Origin: Zoroaster sp. YZ-2022
Lineage: Eukaryota; Echinodermata; Asteroidea; Forcipulatida; Zoroasteridae
Reading direction: 5' to 3'
Length of the DNA: 64,000 bases
Assembly (NCBI GenBank): GCA_029582265.1
Contig: CM055819.1
Coordinates: 4,877,855 to 4,941,854, forward strand
Part shown: positions 11,855-22,732 of the stretch, piece after piece
Position numbering within the stretch: the first letter of the stretch is position 1
Layout: the number at the start of each line of letters is the position of its first letter
Notes under the pieces: model-generated
Database searches by the model: none
Seen by the model: only the letters and a program-made list of their open reading frames with translations
What the model was told of the DNA's origin: nothing
Program-made: the position numbers and the translations under genes

Positions 11855-12383
11855 TACACTATTAATTAATTAATTGAATGTTATCAGTTTCATATTAGCT
11901 AATGCTTAGTGTTAAGTTAGTGATGGTCTCCTCAGAAACTGTTCCATCTGAAACCTCAATTTTAATATTTGCATCCGTTTTTTTACTCAAGAAATTTTTA
12001 CTAAACCACCCCATATCCTTCAAAATCTGGCTGCTTGTTTTGTTATATTTGGATGTATTCTGTACTAGAGGCCTATATAACTGTACTAACAAACTGAACT
12101 ACTAAATTCATAAGTTCAAACATTGAGTGTTTATGCTACTGCATGGTGATTGACGTTGATGGATTGAAGAAATAGGTACCTAGCACAAAATCCTTGGTGG
12201 TTGTTATCTAATTAGATGGAAACAAAAGTAAAATTTTCACCAAAAAACGCCTTGACAAAATTGTGAGTGCCTGGTAAATGAGAAAAATACTGTTGCTAAG
12301 ATCAAATTCAACTGTTACTCATTATCACAGAAATTATTAAGAGGTTCTTTTAAGAATATTGTGAATAATTTCTCAGTTTTCTC
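11855..12383. other. Intergenic
   Basis: On the minus strand a short open stretch (about 11900-12030, GWFSKNFLSKKTDANIKIEV) looks weakly protein-like but has no supported splice partners. Confidence 0.3.
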
Positions 12384-12751
12384 TAGGCTTGGGCGATATC
12401 GATTTTTTTCATCCACGATATATCACGATTTTCGATATTATCGTGATTATTTGTTTTTCATTCACACATGATTGCTTTATAACCAATAACCACAGGTATG
12501 TACCCTTATACAAGCGTCACAATAAATTGCAAATTCATTTGCATAGTGTGTACGTACTTCTGAAGTAGTTCGCTTTTGTTTCACACTTCCTAAAGCTGAA
12601 AAGACTGTCCTAATTTCATTTCCATGGAATTTTTGATTTTTTTAATTGCGGTTTTCAGATATCTCGATAACTTGAAAAGGTTCTCGATATCGTAATCGAA
12701 TAAAAAAACGTATCGCGATATTCGATATTATCGTGTTATCACCCAAGCTTA
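12384..12751. mobile_element. hAT-like MITE, 368 bp
   Basis: The ends are TAGGCTTGGGCGATA and TATCACCCAAGCTTA. The flanking 8-mers GTTTTCTC and GTTTTGTC differ at one base. The interior is rich in CGATATTATCGTG words. Confidence 0.72.
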
Positions 12752-13042
12752 GTTTTGTCATGACATCATAATCATGCAGAATGCAACAGATGTAAATTCT
12801 GTTGGATCTTGTTATAGTGAGCAGAGGACTAAAGATATTGTTCTTGATGATGGATCTTGTAGGCTTCACAAGTTAAACAAGTGATGGATGTTGTTGCATT
12901 GAGCAGAGTTTCTATCCTCTGGAGGGGGTTAGGGGGATGTATCAACTGAACATTTTACAAGTTGGTTGTTTGAAGGAAGGTAACACTTTTCATAATTTCA
13001 CAAGAAAAAGTGACTACATGAAATGTTAAATTTACTATTAAG

Positions 13043-13376
13043 TTAACCCTCCTACTGTTTGACCATTTGAAACCATTCAAAATTTTCACTTACCAAAATG
13101 CCGATTGGTTTTGTACACACATGGTGATACCATTTGAACAGTGTTGGTAGCAAGCTTTACTACCATTCAAATCCATTCAAATGCATAGAGGGTCCATTGA
13201 TTCACCACTTAGAAGTATCCAAACAAGGTTTTGTATTAGCTGACCTACCATTCAAAACCATTTGGGGGAAATCAATACTGTACAGTTATTTCACCATTCA
13301 AAACCACAAAAGCGAATGGTTTCAAATGGTTCATCAACTTGTATGAAAAAGGTACCAGAAGTACTAGGAGTGTTAA
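13043..13376. mobile_element. TTAA MITE, CCCTCCTA termini (copy 2)
   Basis: The element runs from TTAACCCTCCTA to TAGGAGTGTTAA. The interior repeats CCATTCAAA and ACCATTTGAA many times in both orientations. The right arm of the inverted duplication has a single TTAA at the matching place (near 31931), so insertion into TTAA is shown directly. Confidence 0.75.
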
Positions 13377-13452
13377 TGGTATCACACATCCTCCGTAGAA
13401 TACAACCGCCACTTTTCTATCCAAATATGACAAATATCACATTTTCCTTTAA

Positions 13453-14642
13453 AGCAGGACGTCAACGGAATATATTACAGTGTTTTGATGCTGTTAGGCT
13501 TACAAGAAGTGTGTAATGATTACTTCTATATGATTAAAATTCAAATAAAGTAATTTCTTAATGTAAAAAAAAATTCATTTTGATCAGCATTTCACTATCT
13601 AGAAAAGTCGTGTTTCGCAAAAAGCCCGAACTCATGAATAATTCATATAGTAGTTGTGACGTACAATCAAGGACTGGCATTCGCTGTTTATGCCCACATG
13701 TCATGAGTGTCCATGTGGACGTACGAAGCTCTATATTTTCTGCAGTCCAACTATCAGACAACTTTAATCTATTCTAAGCAGCTTCAAAACTCCAAGTATT
13801 ATTTTAAAAATAATTTCATTCCCTTACCCGTATCTTCTCTCTCTTCTCAAATGCTGTGCCTGTATGTTTGGTTCGCCTCGCCATGCCTCCTCGGAGTCTC
13901 CGGCACTTAACGAGGACTCGGCCGACGAACTCCCAGTCGTACTCACTTGCCTTCTCTCGATATTTGACGCTTTCAAAGTTGGAACAGAGCCTTGCTTCAA
14001 ACGATATTTGGTATCCAAACCAAAACTTTCTTTCACTTGACTGGAAGAATCTCTACAGTCGCCCGTAAAATGGGCTGAACAAATCAACGACCATTTTGTC
14101 AACGTGAAATCCTTTCGTGTATTGTTCACGAACTTCACCCACTCCTTGGAAGCCTTGATTCCGCGGAAATCGGAAAAACTAACCTCTGGATTGTTGGTGG
14201 CACTTCTTGTACATCCACCAACAGCACATGTGCTAGGCATTATGCCGTCTTACACAAAATCGTCAAAACGGGAAAAATCATGTGTATCAGCTTCGAGCAA
14301 GTAAAATCCCCATTGCCAAACACAAAGACAAAAAGCGGCTTCCTTTATTTATGCCCCAGATAGTACGTCACACTTACGCTGGTTTACGTGGCCGTTGGTA
14401 TTTCACCGCTCATTTCAGACAGTATTTCTATGGGCCTTGCTGGGAACCATGAAAGCTGCCAGCCAACGGCGAGAAAAACCACTCGCTCAGAAATCTAAGA
14501 AGGGGGGCTATTTTTTACAATCAAAATTAAACAAAATAACGGGGAATAAAACCATCGTACTGATAATGAAATAATAACTAAACACAACATAAACAAGACT
14601 CAGGAGACGATTTAGTGTACGAGCTCTCGTTGAAGTCCATCT
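13453..14642 (-). mobile_element. Kolobok-like DNA transposon, internally deleted (TTAA target)
   Basis: This is a 1190-bp insertion flanked by TTAA (13449-13452 and 14643-14646). Its termini are imperfect inverted repeats: left AGCAGGACGTCAACG, right (reversed) AGATGGACTTCAACG. The other arm of the inverted duplication (about 31862-31868, minus) runs straight through this point, so it is the empty site. TTAA duplication plus a THAP-encoding exon is the known signature of the Kolobok superfamily. No catalytic transposase domain is visible, so the element is non-autonomous. Confidence 0.72.
13828..14240 (-). CDS. THAP-domain exon within a Kolobok-like element
   Basis: Read on the minus strand, ATG at 14240 opens a 413-nt exon that runs to a donor GTAAGG (13827-13822). 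Its N terminus is a THAP zinc finger: C5-x4-C10, W34, W50, C54-x2-H57, then GSVPTL at 84-89 in place of the usual AVPTLF-type motif. THAP domains are C2CH DNA-binding modules found in P-element and Kolobok transposases and in host regulators. After the finger come a Ser-rich linker and a basic end. A possible next exon, ending in a stop at about 13558, follows a weak acceptor (CTGATAG), but its product resembles nothing I know. A full transposase would be several times longer, so I read this as the surviving first exon of an internally deleted transposon. A small host THAP protein is the alternative. Confidence 0.75.
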
Positions 14643-15604
14643 TTAAAAGATTATTTTTGATATAAGATATCATCTCAATACGTAGATTTTTTTTTACATA
14701 CATGGCAAAAATGTATGTAGCATACATGTACATTAAATGAAATTGGACACGGAAATATTAACTACTTTTACATGCAAGTACTAAAGAGAGGTTACATAAT
14801 AAAGTGCTGAAAAAGGTTCAAATTAATCACAACAAACATTGGTGACACATGTCATGGACAGGGAGATGGAAGACAATCTTATTTTGTCAGACTAGCTGCT
14901 TTCAGAATACCACTCAAAAAAGGTTAGCCAAATGCCTTCTCAGTTTATTATTAAAATCATGATATATCTTATATCTACAATCACCTGTTCTACTTATTGC
15001 CCAATTGTAGACCGCAATCCTTTTATCTGTTAAGAAAAATGATGTAAATTTTTGGTGCTGTTTCGGCAATTATCAACCAACTTTTTGATTGACCCACTCA
15101 TAATGTGTAGCCCATGATGCCCCCTTTCAAATGGTGTCATTTTCAGGAAAAAATGTCATATCCAACTGTCAATTTTTACGTGTTTTTTTGGATTCTTTTG
15201 CAACCACTAACCAGTTAAAAAGTTATGTTATCGATTTTTGAGGGTACAGAAAGCAAAAACTATCTTTAAAATCCACTTTTATGATGGTTTTCGGACTTTA
15301 TTTCCCTTCTCAAAAAATCCTCCCCTTCAGAAAATAGAAGAATCATATTATAGTTGCCACTGCGCATACATGTACGCTGACCATGCTGGTCACTAATTGG
15401 GGAGTTGACAAGATCAGACTGACATGACTGAGGAAGTCATCGTATACCGAAAATGCCTGATTTTTCATTAAATAAATATCCTGGAATAATTTGAAGTATA
15501 TGTCCATCATCATCTATATGTTCTCCACCTTACTGAGCAGGTAAGATTACATTATTAGTTATAATGAACGAGAAAAAGTGGCGGTTGGATACAACATTCT
15601 TCCC

Positions 15605-16170
15605 CATTTTCATAATGGTACAGTCCTTGGAACCTGTGCAGTACTGCCGTGATTTGTAACTTTGTTAATATTAACAGTGTAATGATAAGAAAATGTGGAG
15701 ACAATTTATCCCATAACAATTGCAATAAACAAACTCCGGCAATATTTTATTTAAAAAGGGTGATATATATTTGATATCATTATCAGCTATATTTTTGGAA
15801 TATCGTGAACATCGTCAAGTTCAAAAACTTAACTGATTTAGCCGATAATTTGTTGAATATCGTGATATTGTCCAGGCCTAATGATAGAGGGAAAGTGTCG
15901 TCAAGTAGGATTGGAAATCGATATTTTGGGAGATTTTGAGCAATGAAATGTATGTACATCCGGTGAGATTGACCATTGTGTCGTCTGCTAAAAACACATG
16001 CTTAGACATTGTGCAAAAGTGGCGGTTGGGTCGATATTCTTTCCCATCCTCTGAAATGTTTGTCCGAGTTACTATCAAGTATCATTTTAATATAATTAAT
16101 GAAGTAATTGTGTAACCAAATAATCAACTTGTTCTCCCTTCTAGAAGCAGAACCTTGTTTCACATATTTG
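15605..16170. mobile_element. Extra block in left duplication arm
   Basis: About 570 bp that the right arm lacks. It holds AATATCGTGATATTGTCCAGG (a hAT-like end) and GTGGCGGTTGGGTCGATATTC ends of the GAATGTCG family, so it is probably a nested insertion. Confidence 0.5.
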
Positions 16171-16860
16171 TAAGGGAATGCACTTAAGCCACGCCCCTCT
16201 GAAGACTCCCTTTTCGGGGGCCAAACAAACCAAATGTCACACACAGCTACTGAACAAATTACATGGATAAGGCTTTCCCCTCCAGACCACAACATACCAT
16301 TACCCAAAAAAATATCATAAGCCAGGCCTTTTGAGATACAGGGGTGGTACTATAGTATAAGCCCACCCAACCGCCCACCCACCCTCCTTCAGCCCTTCTG
16401 AATCCACCCACTGGAAAGAATTTACCCTCATTTTTTTCCACATAAAATTTTACCTTTCAAAAACTTCGCATGTCAGAAGACACATTATGAGGTCATTCGA
16501 ACTTGTGGGAATTTTATTTGTGCACAACAGACAACTTTGGACGGCAGCCATTTTACCTCCGTTTGAATCTTCCCGCCACGGCATTTCCCCGGGATATGAC
16601 ATATTTACTTATTTACCTCAACGCTGAAATACACTCGGGAGAAATATCCAGCTCAGCAGTCTTCCTCATACATGGTGTTTCATTTCGAAGTCAACTTTTA
16701 TCATAGGGAAACAGGAAAATTTACAGAAATTTCAGAATACTTCTCGTTGATTTTTCAACACACGTGGCAAGCGGCGTCTTTGAAATAATGCTGTACGCGC
16801 ATGTGCTCTTTCGGCCGATGACGTGCTGCGCCAGCTGTGCACAAAATAGTTGACCAGCCA

Positions 16861-17183
16861 GCGTATTTGTTTTTTACACCGCAGCGACGGGTTTTGTGCG
16901 CATTTCGCCCTTGTGTCAAGACTATGAACCCATTCAGTACGCATGCGCGCGAAGGGAATTTCGACACGCAAAAAAAACCTACCATCAACCATGGAGGAAG
17001 AATCCTCCATGCATCAACGGAGAGGGAATGGCTCCATGAGTTCCACTGCAGAGCGCCATGGTCGACTGCAGCTTGGAGTTTTCTATCGTCGCGCGCCTAG
17101 GGTTTCGTAGTCTCTCTCTCAAGACCGGAATTGGCATTTTTACTGCACAAAACCCGTCGCTGCGGTGTAAAAAACAAATACGC
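16861..17183. mobile_element. Inverted-repeat element, 8-bp duplication GACCAGCC
   Basis: A 323-bp insertion between two GACCAGCC copies (16852-16859 and 17184-17191). Its ends are inverted repeats of about 37 bp that start GCGTATTTGTTTTTTAC. The right duplication arm shows the empty site GGCTGATC near 30307-30314. The interior is CpG-rich and contains a small palindrome (GGAGGAAGAATCCTCC). No coding capacity is seen. The superfamily is unassigned; hAT is possible by duplication length. Confidence 0.7.
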
Positions 17184-17705
17184 GACCAGCCACTCTTAAA
17201 TGGCTCTAACGTAAGAATTAACGTTTTTTAAAAAAAGAGTTTTGCTTGTTAATGGCAAACATTTATACAGAATTTACACTTCGAAGAATGACGATTCAGA
17301 TGAGGGTGGATGACATTCTCAGTTTTGACCTTAAAGGTTATTTTCAAGGTCAAAACTATGATGGGGAAAGTTTATGTAAGTGAAATTTATTATGAAAATC
17401 AAATATTTAAGACAAAACTAAAGTATATGACATACTGGCTGACCCCAAAGTGTGGTCTTACAGGTAATTTGCGGTCATTTAAGATCAAATTGTGGAAAGG
17501 GCCGGGACTAAAAATTCATTCTCCCAACCGACAGTAATATATATTGCATTTAAAGTAATGGTTGGCAAAAAGGAGAAAACAGTGTCTGTTATTTATTATA
17601 AGTTCCTATAGGCCTATTATTATTATTTTTTATTTATTTATTTATTTATTTTGTACATTCTGGTTAGGTTGGACCAACAATTTATTGGCGCTTGACAAAA
17701 GCTAT

Positions 17706-18397
17706 AATTAATACAATATTTCACCCGATCCCCGTGTCCCAATACGACCGGTGAACGGTAATGCCAGACGGCCCCCAAATAAATAGTTAGAAATATTTTC
17801 TTGTCCAAACTAGCTCGTTTGATTTTGCTGATTTTGCTTTGTTTTATTTTTGTTTAGTTTTTTAGTTTTTTAGTTTTTTGCACGTTTTTTTTTTGGCCAA
17901 ACGGCGGTTCATTACATCAAACTTTCCAAAATTTTGGATTAAAGAGAACATTTTCTGATGGCAGCCCTAATTAGCTGATCAAAAGTTTAAAAAAAGAAAG
18001 AAAGGATACGGAGGGAGTCCAGTGTATTGCCCTAGAATGGGGCTAACTTGCGTCCTTTTCCGTTTAGACAAAAAAATTACTTGAATTATTAATATTATGT
18101 GCGTATCCGTACCGCAATGAAAAATAAGTGACAGTGTGTCGTCTGCTAGAAATAATATTGTTGTGGCGCGCGCCCTCTCAATCCTAAAATAGAGTATCAT
18201 GCATGCAATGTAAACATTCGTGCTCATGTATCAGAATCTCCCATTGGCCATACTTTCTACAATTATCCAACACCATCCAATCATATTTGTTGTGACGGCT
18301 GTATCATAGTTGTAAACAAGGCACACAAGTCATCGCAGCAACGTAGCACTAGCACTAACAGATATAGTTGATGATCATATTTTACAGCAACGAAATC
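17706..18397. other. Upstream region of MOSMO
   Basis: T-rich repeats (TTTTAGTTTTTTAG) at 17850-17880 and a GCGCGC patch near 18167. The 5' UTR presumably begins within about 150 bp of the ATG. I cannot place a TATA box or start site with confidence. Confidence 0.4.
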
Positions 18398-18500
18398 ATG
18401 GATAAACTTGTGATTGTTTCAGGGTTGTTGTTCTTCATAGCTGATATTTTTGCTGTGGCGAGTCTGGCAAATCCAGAATGGGTCATTTCTGATGACGCAA
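18398..18500 (+). CDS. MOSMO: MOSMO exon 1 (start codon, first membrane segment)
   Basis: ATG at 18398 is followed by 34 codons plus one base, ending at the donor GTGAGT (18501). Codons 5-25 form a hydrophobic segment, and NPEWV supplies the conserved Trp of the claudin-like loop. It is too short to stand out by ORF length; it was recognised by similarity to the MOSMO N terminus. Confidence 0.9.
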
Positions 18501-21500
18501 GTGAGTCACGTTAAATGCTGCCTTATGTTGATTTTGCATTGATTTTTGGCTAACGCTGACGTTACTCGTTAGCCTGGCATTATTATCAAAGTTAAATAGG
18601 GCCAGTCATCAAGATCACCGCCACCGGTAATGACCGGGGTACCGTCACCCAGACATCCAGTCACTTGCCCTGTTTATGGGGCTAGGTTTTGGCCTTTTGC
18701 TTTGCTGCTGGTATGGGCAAATCACATGAACTAAAGTTCATGAAAGTTAGCGAATCATCTTCATAAGTTCAGTCAAACATCAAAGACATAGGCCTAGGCT
18801 ATATAAAATGCTAAATAGTAACACTACATTAGTAGTATGGTTAGTTAACAGTTTATTTATTTATTTATTTACGTCATCTTTAATGAGGGTAAACTCCGAT
18901 CAGTGCACAGCACTGCTTTCCATGGAGGCCCTCAGTACAAATAGGCCTACAGTAATAATAAAAACAAAACGTACATCATACAAGCTAAAAACATCAAAAG
19001 CACATACAGAAATTATCAAAAGGTACAAATTACAAATTATTTGAACTTAAAATGTGCTCCTTGACATAGTTGAGCTAGACTAACAAGTAACATTAGTCAA
19101 TAACTGTGTTACTGTTAGGACACTTTCAGTTTCATGGTAATATGCGCCATGTTTTTTACCAGGCAAAATTGTTTATTTAGAACCTGCGTTGCCATCTGCT
19201 ACCCAGCACTCGAACTTCACACTCACTTCTGGAGGACACGAGAAGTTTGATCTTTGGGTCGCAGATGGCAGTGCAGGTTCTAAATAAACAAATTTGCCCC
19301 GTGAAAAACGTGTTACCGTGATAGGGTTTATTTGGCACCTGGCAAACTTGGCACCCACAAACTTGGTACCTTGTCCCTGACCTTGCGAACTCGGTACCAA
19401 CAAACTCGTCATCTGAACCTTAAACAACTCAGCACCGGACAAACTCAACACACAAACTACAAAGAAATACACAGCAGAATTCCAACTTTTATTATGGAAA
19501 GAATGTCGAACCCAACCGCCACTTGTGCACAATTTCTAAGCATGTGTTTGTAGCATACTGTATTACTCAAAATATTGTTTCCACTTGACTACACTTTCCT
19601 CTCCTGTCTGCTAAAAACACATGCTTAGACATTGTGCACAAGTGGTGGTTGGGTTTCAACATTCTTTCCCCCCAATGTCCTACCATTCTGACTCCAACCT
19701 AACAGCAGAAATTAAAAACTTTCCCCATATTTTTACCTGTTGTCAAAGGCTAAGTTTTGTCTTCCCATGTCCTCTTACATAGCGGTTAAAAAATGTCAGA
19801 ACTTTTCATAGTACACTGACACCAAACTCAAAGATGGATAAAATGAAAACAAACATTTCAGGCAAGAAATGTTCAGAAATGATGGTTGGACATGGTTTGA
19901 GCAAACAATGTATATTGAGTCTCGTTATTCTTCCCGAGTACCAAAGGTCTCAGCAATGTTATTCATTTTTGAAATTCCATCTTAATACCTTACGTTATTT
20001 TTTACCCTATCGTTTTAAAGGAATAAAAAAACTAATGTAAACTTGTTTTAAAACTAATGTGAAAGTTTCATCTCAGTGTTTGAGAAAATGACAGACAACT
20101 TTAACAGATTTAGTTTCAAATAACTTTTTGAAATTTGTCATGATAATTACATGATAATTCAATCTCGGCTTGTAATTTATTTTAATGAAGGTAATTTTAA
20201 GATTGGCTTGACATCCCAGTGCATGACAATTTTTGGACGTGACCCAGTATGTCTGGCACCCAACCTCTCACCTGAATGGGAAGCAACACTTATTTTCATT
20301 GTGCTCGGCATCCTGTGCTTAACAGTCACATGTAGTCTGTTGGTGCTATCACTCAAGAAGTCAACTGCCGTGAAGTATGCAAGATGGGCAGCATTTACTG
20401 CAAGTAAGCCATTTTTGTATAATAAGTAATAAGTTTGTTGTTGGTTTTCCTTTTGTCACATGTTTCTGATTGTAACATGGAAAACTAATAGGAAATTCCA
20501 GAAATTCTGGAATGATTCCACAAAGGAATCATGATTCAATTTGGAATCTGTTCCAAATTTGGTGCACAATATTAACATTAAATATAGTGTAATTTATGGC
20601 AGTGCATGAGGGCACTCTGTCAAACACGACAACCAACTCTGTCCTCAGTCCTCACAGGTACCCATTTACTCCTGGGTGGAGAGAAGCAATTATGGTAAAG
20701 TATTTTGCTCAAGGACACAAGCACCCAGGAATAAAATCAAATCCTTATAATATATGGATGCAATTACAGAACTTTTACCAAAAGTACACACTTTTTTAAA
20801 AGCTTGTGGTAAAATGTCTGTAAATGGGTCCATACTTAAAGGGACAATATCATCACGATCAGAACAAACTTTCAACAGGGCACGGAATCAGTGTCTTAGT
20901 TTAAGATAAACACGGTGACTGAAAATTACTGGCTCATTTATGCAGCAGCAATGGTAAATATGACCTTATCATGTGGGGTATTATTTTCAGTCATTGAGTT
21001 CATCTAAAACTAGCACTCTGATTCCATGCCCTGTTGATCATGACGATATTGTCCCTTTAACTTGATCTTCACTTTTTCCTAAATAATTATAAAAAAAAAA
21101 AAAATTAGTCTGTTGGGTATCTGCTCAGACAAGTAACTTTCATTTAAATCTTTGATCATTTATGTTTTTAAGAATGCCTTAAGTACATGGGGCTTTAACA
21201 CACAGTACTGTGATTTCTCAGGATTTTTAACAAATCTCCCTTTACCTCACAATTTTCTTGAAAGAAGAGAAGTAGCCACCAAGGAAAGAAAGAAGTAGCC
21301 TGTATTGTGTCCAAAAATCTAGTTTCTTGTTTGTGGCACGTGGAGAGTCTGTAAATCCTCCAAAATTAAACATCCAGGAGGTTCAGGGGGCTTTGTCCTC
21401 TTAGACCAAAGGGAGACCCCAGGCCTGCTACCCATTTTTCAGGATTTTTCCTTTTGTCAAATCACACCCCTGAAAACATGTTTAATATGTATCACAACTT

Positions 21501-22303
21501 ACTATGCTGTAAGGCTGTGCCGGGTATCCGGGTATCCGGGTACCCGGATACCCGACCGAAACTGTACTTACGAAATGGTTCCATTTTTTGGTTCCCATTA
21601 ACCGTAAACGACTTTTGAAAATTCTGAACGAACATTTAAGCCACACAAATGGAAGTTTTTGTGTGGGGAATGGGGCTGCTATGAGTCGTTTTTAATATAG
21701 AGGTGGGAAATTATTACAGTACATGTAAGTCCACATTTATTATGACTCTAATAAAACAAGAGAAACTTGTGTTCATATTAGTTATTTTATACATTCGTAT
21801 TAGTATTTATATGTTTTGATGAAATGTTTACGGGTACCCAATTTCAGGTATCCGGTTCCCGAAATAACCGAAAACGCACAGCCTTACTGTACTGTTGTAG
21901 GATTTGAGGCTTTGCGTGGTGGAGGTAAATGTTATTGAGTTCTTTCGGGTATACCATGTAATGATCTCTTTTTGGAAAAAGTGATGGCTCTGAGAAGAGC
22001 TCTTCTCAGAGCCATCACTTTTTCCAAAAAGAGATCATTACATGGTATACCCGAAAGAAATCAATAACTTACTGTACTGTGTTAACAAGTTCTGTGTTGA
22101 TATTTTCATTGCCAGTGGTTCTCTTCTGTATTGCTGCACTCATCTTCCCCATTGGTTTTTACGTGGATGAGATCGGCGGAGAGCCTTACAGATTGCCCAA
22201 CACTGTCAAAGTGGGCTCGTCCTACGTCATGTTCATCATGGCCATTTTCCTCACGATCATCTCAGAATTATTTGCTGGTAAAATATGCCTCCCAAGACTT
22301 TGA
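18398..22303 (+). CDS. MOSMO: MOSMO-like modulator of Smoothened, three exons, 167 aa
   Basis: Exons 18398-18500, 20191-20403 and 22116-22303 total 504 nt, which is 167 codons plus a stop; this matches the length I recall for vertebrate MOSMO. All junctions are GT/AG and both introns are phase 1. The start gives MDKLVIVSGLLFF, a first membrane segment at about residues 5-25. A claudin-type extracellular loop follows, with W28, GL at 40-41, C45 and C55. Three further hydrophobic segments surround KYARW, FPIGFY and VGSSYV, and the protein ends in AGKICLPRL. In vertebrates MOSMO acts with MEGF8 and MGRN1 to lower Smoothened at the cell surface and cilium, damping Hedgehog signalling; that role is known for the family and only inferred here. 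No frame break is seen. The gene sits between arms of a large inverted duplication, and intron 2 holds several transposons and a long palindrome. Confidence 0.93.
18501..20190 (+). other. MOSMO intron 1
   Basis: This 1690-bp intron holds an ATTT-rich run near 18845-18870. It also has a foldback at 19137-19322 (arms meeting TTTAGAACCTGC) and a second foldback at about 19494-19669 with ends GAAAGAATGTCG. I saw no extra exon. Confidence 0.6.
19137..19322. repeat. Foldback element in MOSMO intron 1
   Basis: Arms of about 80 bp pair through TGTTTATTTAGAACCTGC and GCAGGTTCTAAATAAACA, with a short loop near 19215-19250. It is followed by short repeats of AACTTGGCACC and CAAACTTGGTACC. Confidence 0.65.
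20191..20403 (+). CDS. MOSMO: MOSMO exon 2
   Basis: The acceptor AG at 20189-20190 has a weak pyrimidine tract. The first two bases complete the Ser codon begun in exon 1. The exon encodes the second half of the extracellular loop (GLTSQC, GRDPVC, SPEW), a membrane segment (LIFIVLGILCLTVTCSLLVL) and the basic KKSTAVKYARW turn. The donor is GTAAGC at 20404. The phase on both sides fits its neighbours. Confidence 0.92.
20836..21060. mobile_element. TTAA foldback MITE (AAAGGGACAATATC), copy 1
   Basis: A 225-bp element from TTAAAGGGACAATATC to GATATTGTCCCTTTAA, whose arms pair over most of their length. The termini resemble the TTAAAGG type of Kolobok/T2 elements. It lies in MOSMO intron 2. Confidence 0.75.
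21205..21470 (+). repeat. Dispersed repeat (GATTTCTCAGGATTTTT), copy 1
   Basis: It shares GAGAGTCTGTAAATCCTCC, GTATTGTGTCCAAA and GAAGTAGCC with 34905-35190 (reversed) and 41505-41640 (partial). Confidence 0.65.
21510..21886. mobile_element. hAT-like MITE (GGCTGTGC termini), copy 1
   Basis: The ends are TAAGGCTGTGCCGGGTA and CGCACAGCCTTA. The interior near each end repeats GGGTATCCGGGTACCC. The flanking 8-mers CTATGCTG and CTGTACTG match at 6 of 8 positions. It lies in MOSMO intron 2. Confidence 0.68.
21932..22067. repeat. Near-perfect 136-bp palindrome, no spacer
   Basis: The arms 21932-21999 and 22000-22067 are 68 bp each with one mismatch, centred on AGAAGAGCTCTTCT. The flanks carry a direct repeat TTACTGTACTGT (about 21884 and 22068). 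It lies 49 bp upstream of MOSMO exon 3. Confidence 0.92.
22116..22303 (+). CDS. MOSMO: MOSMO exon 3 (C terminus, stop)
   Basis: The acceptor TTTTCATTGCCAG ends at 22115. The exon completes an ATG codon and encodes VLFCIAALIFPIGFY, the loop DEIGGEPYRLPN and the last membrane segment, stopping at TGA 22301-22303. A 136-bp near-perfect palindrome ends only 49 bp upstream, inside intron 2. Confidence 0.92.
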
Positions 22304-22732
22304 CATCCAAACGGGCAGTATATTATATTCAAGTATTCAGAGTCAGAACAGCCATCCACGTCCAGTCAACGCCACTATTGGTATTCATAATTTAATTAAT
22401 CATCAGCTCATTTATAAAAGGTCACTAACCCTAACCTTCCCAAATCCTCCAAAATCCTCTTTGCCAAAGTGAAGTATTTTGGAGGATTGAGGTTATTAGG
22501 CATACTTGCCTTTCCATGGTACATGTACATCCATGTTTGTTGTAGTGATTGCAAGGTCAGTGCTTGGGTCAGTGGACGCTGTTTATTGCTCCATGCATGC
22601 AGGGAGGGTCCCTGGCCATGTACATGTACATGTATCACAGATTAGAAACACACGTGTGCATACATGTGCTTGCTTCACTACTGAAGGATTTTGGAGGATT
22701 CAGGTTATGTGTAAGCAAATGGGCCTAGGGAG

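Larger units (their letters stand above)
12906..17705 (+). repeat. Left arm of large inverted duplication
   Basis: This region is the reverse complement of 29620-32070, once later insertions are removed. Anchor pairs are: 12906-13040 with 31935-32062; 13377-13448 with 31866-31930; 14643-15010 with 31430-31862; 15190-15600 with 30965-31370; 16170-16790 with 30360-30950; 17250-17700 with 29790-30240. Identity looks well below perfect, with many substitutions and small gaps, so it is an old duplication and not a recent assembly duplicate. The left arm is longer because it carries several insertions missing from the right arm. Confidence 0.8.
20404..22115 (+). other. MOSMO intron 2
   Basis: This 1712-bp intron contains part of a reversed tRNA-SINE body (about 20590-20760), a TTAA foldback element (20836-21060), a dispersed repeat copy (21205-21470), a hAT-like element (21510-21886) and a 136-bp palindrome (21932-22067). 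It is almost wholly repeats. Confidence 0.65.

Noticed and set aside
13558..13761. Second exon of the THAP gene on the minus strand
   Set aside because: It would be in phase after a weak acceptor, but the peptide has no recognisable domain and no polyadenylation signal was seen. Kept only as a remark.
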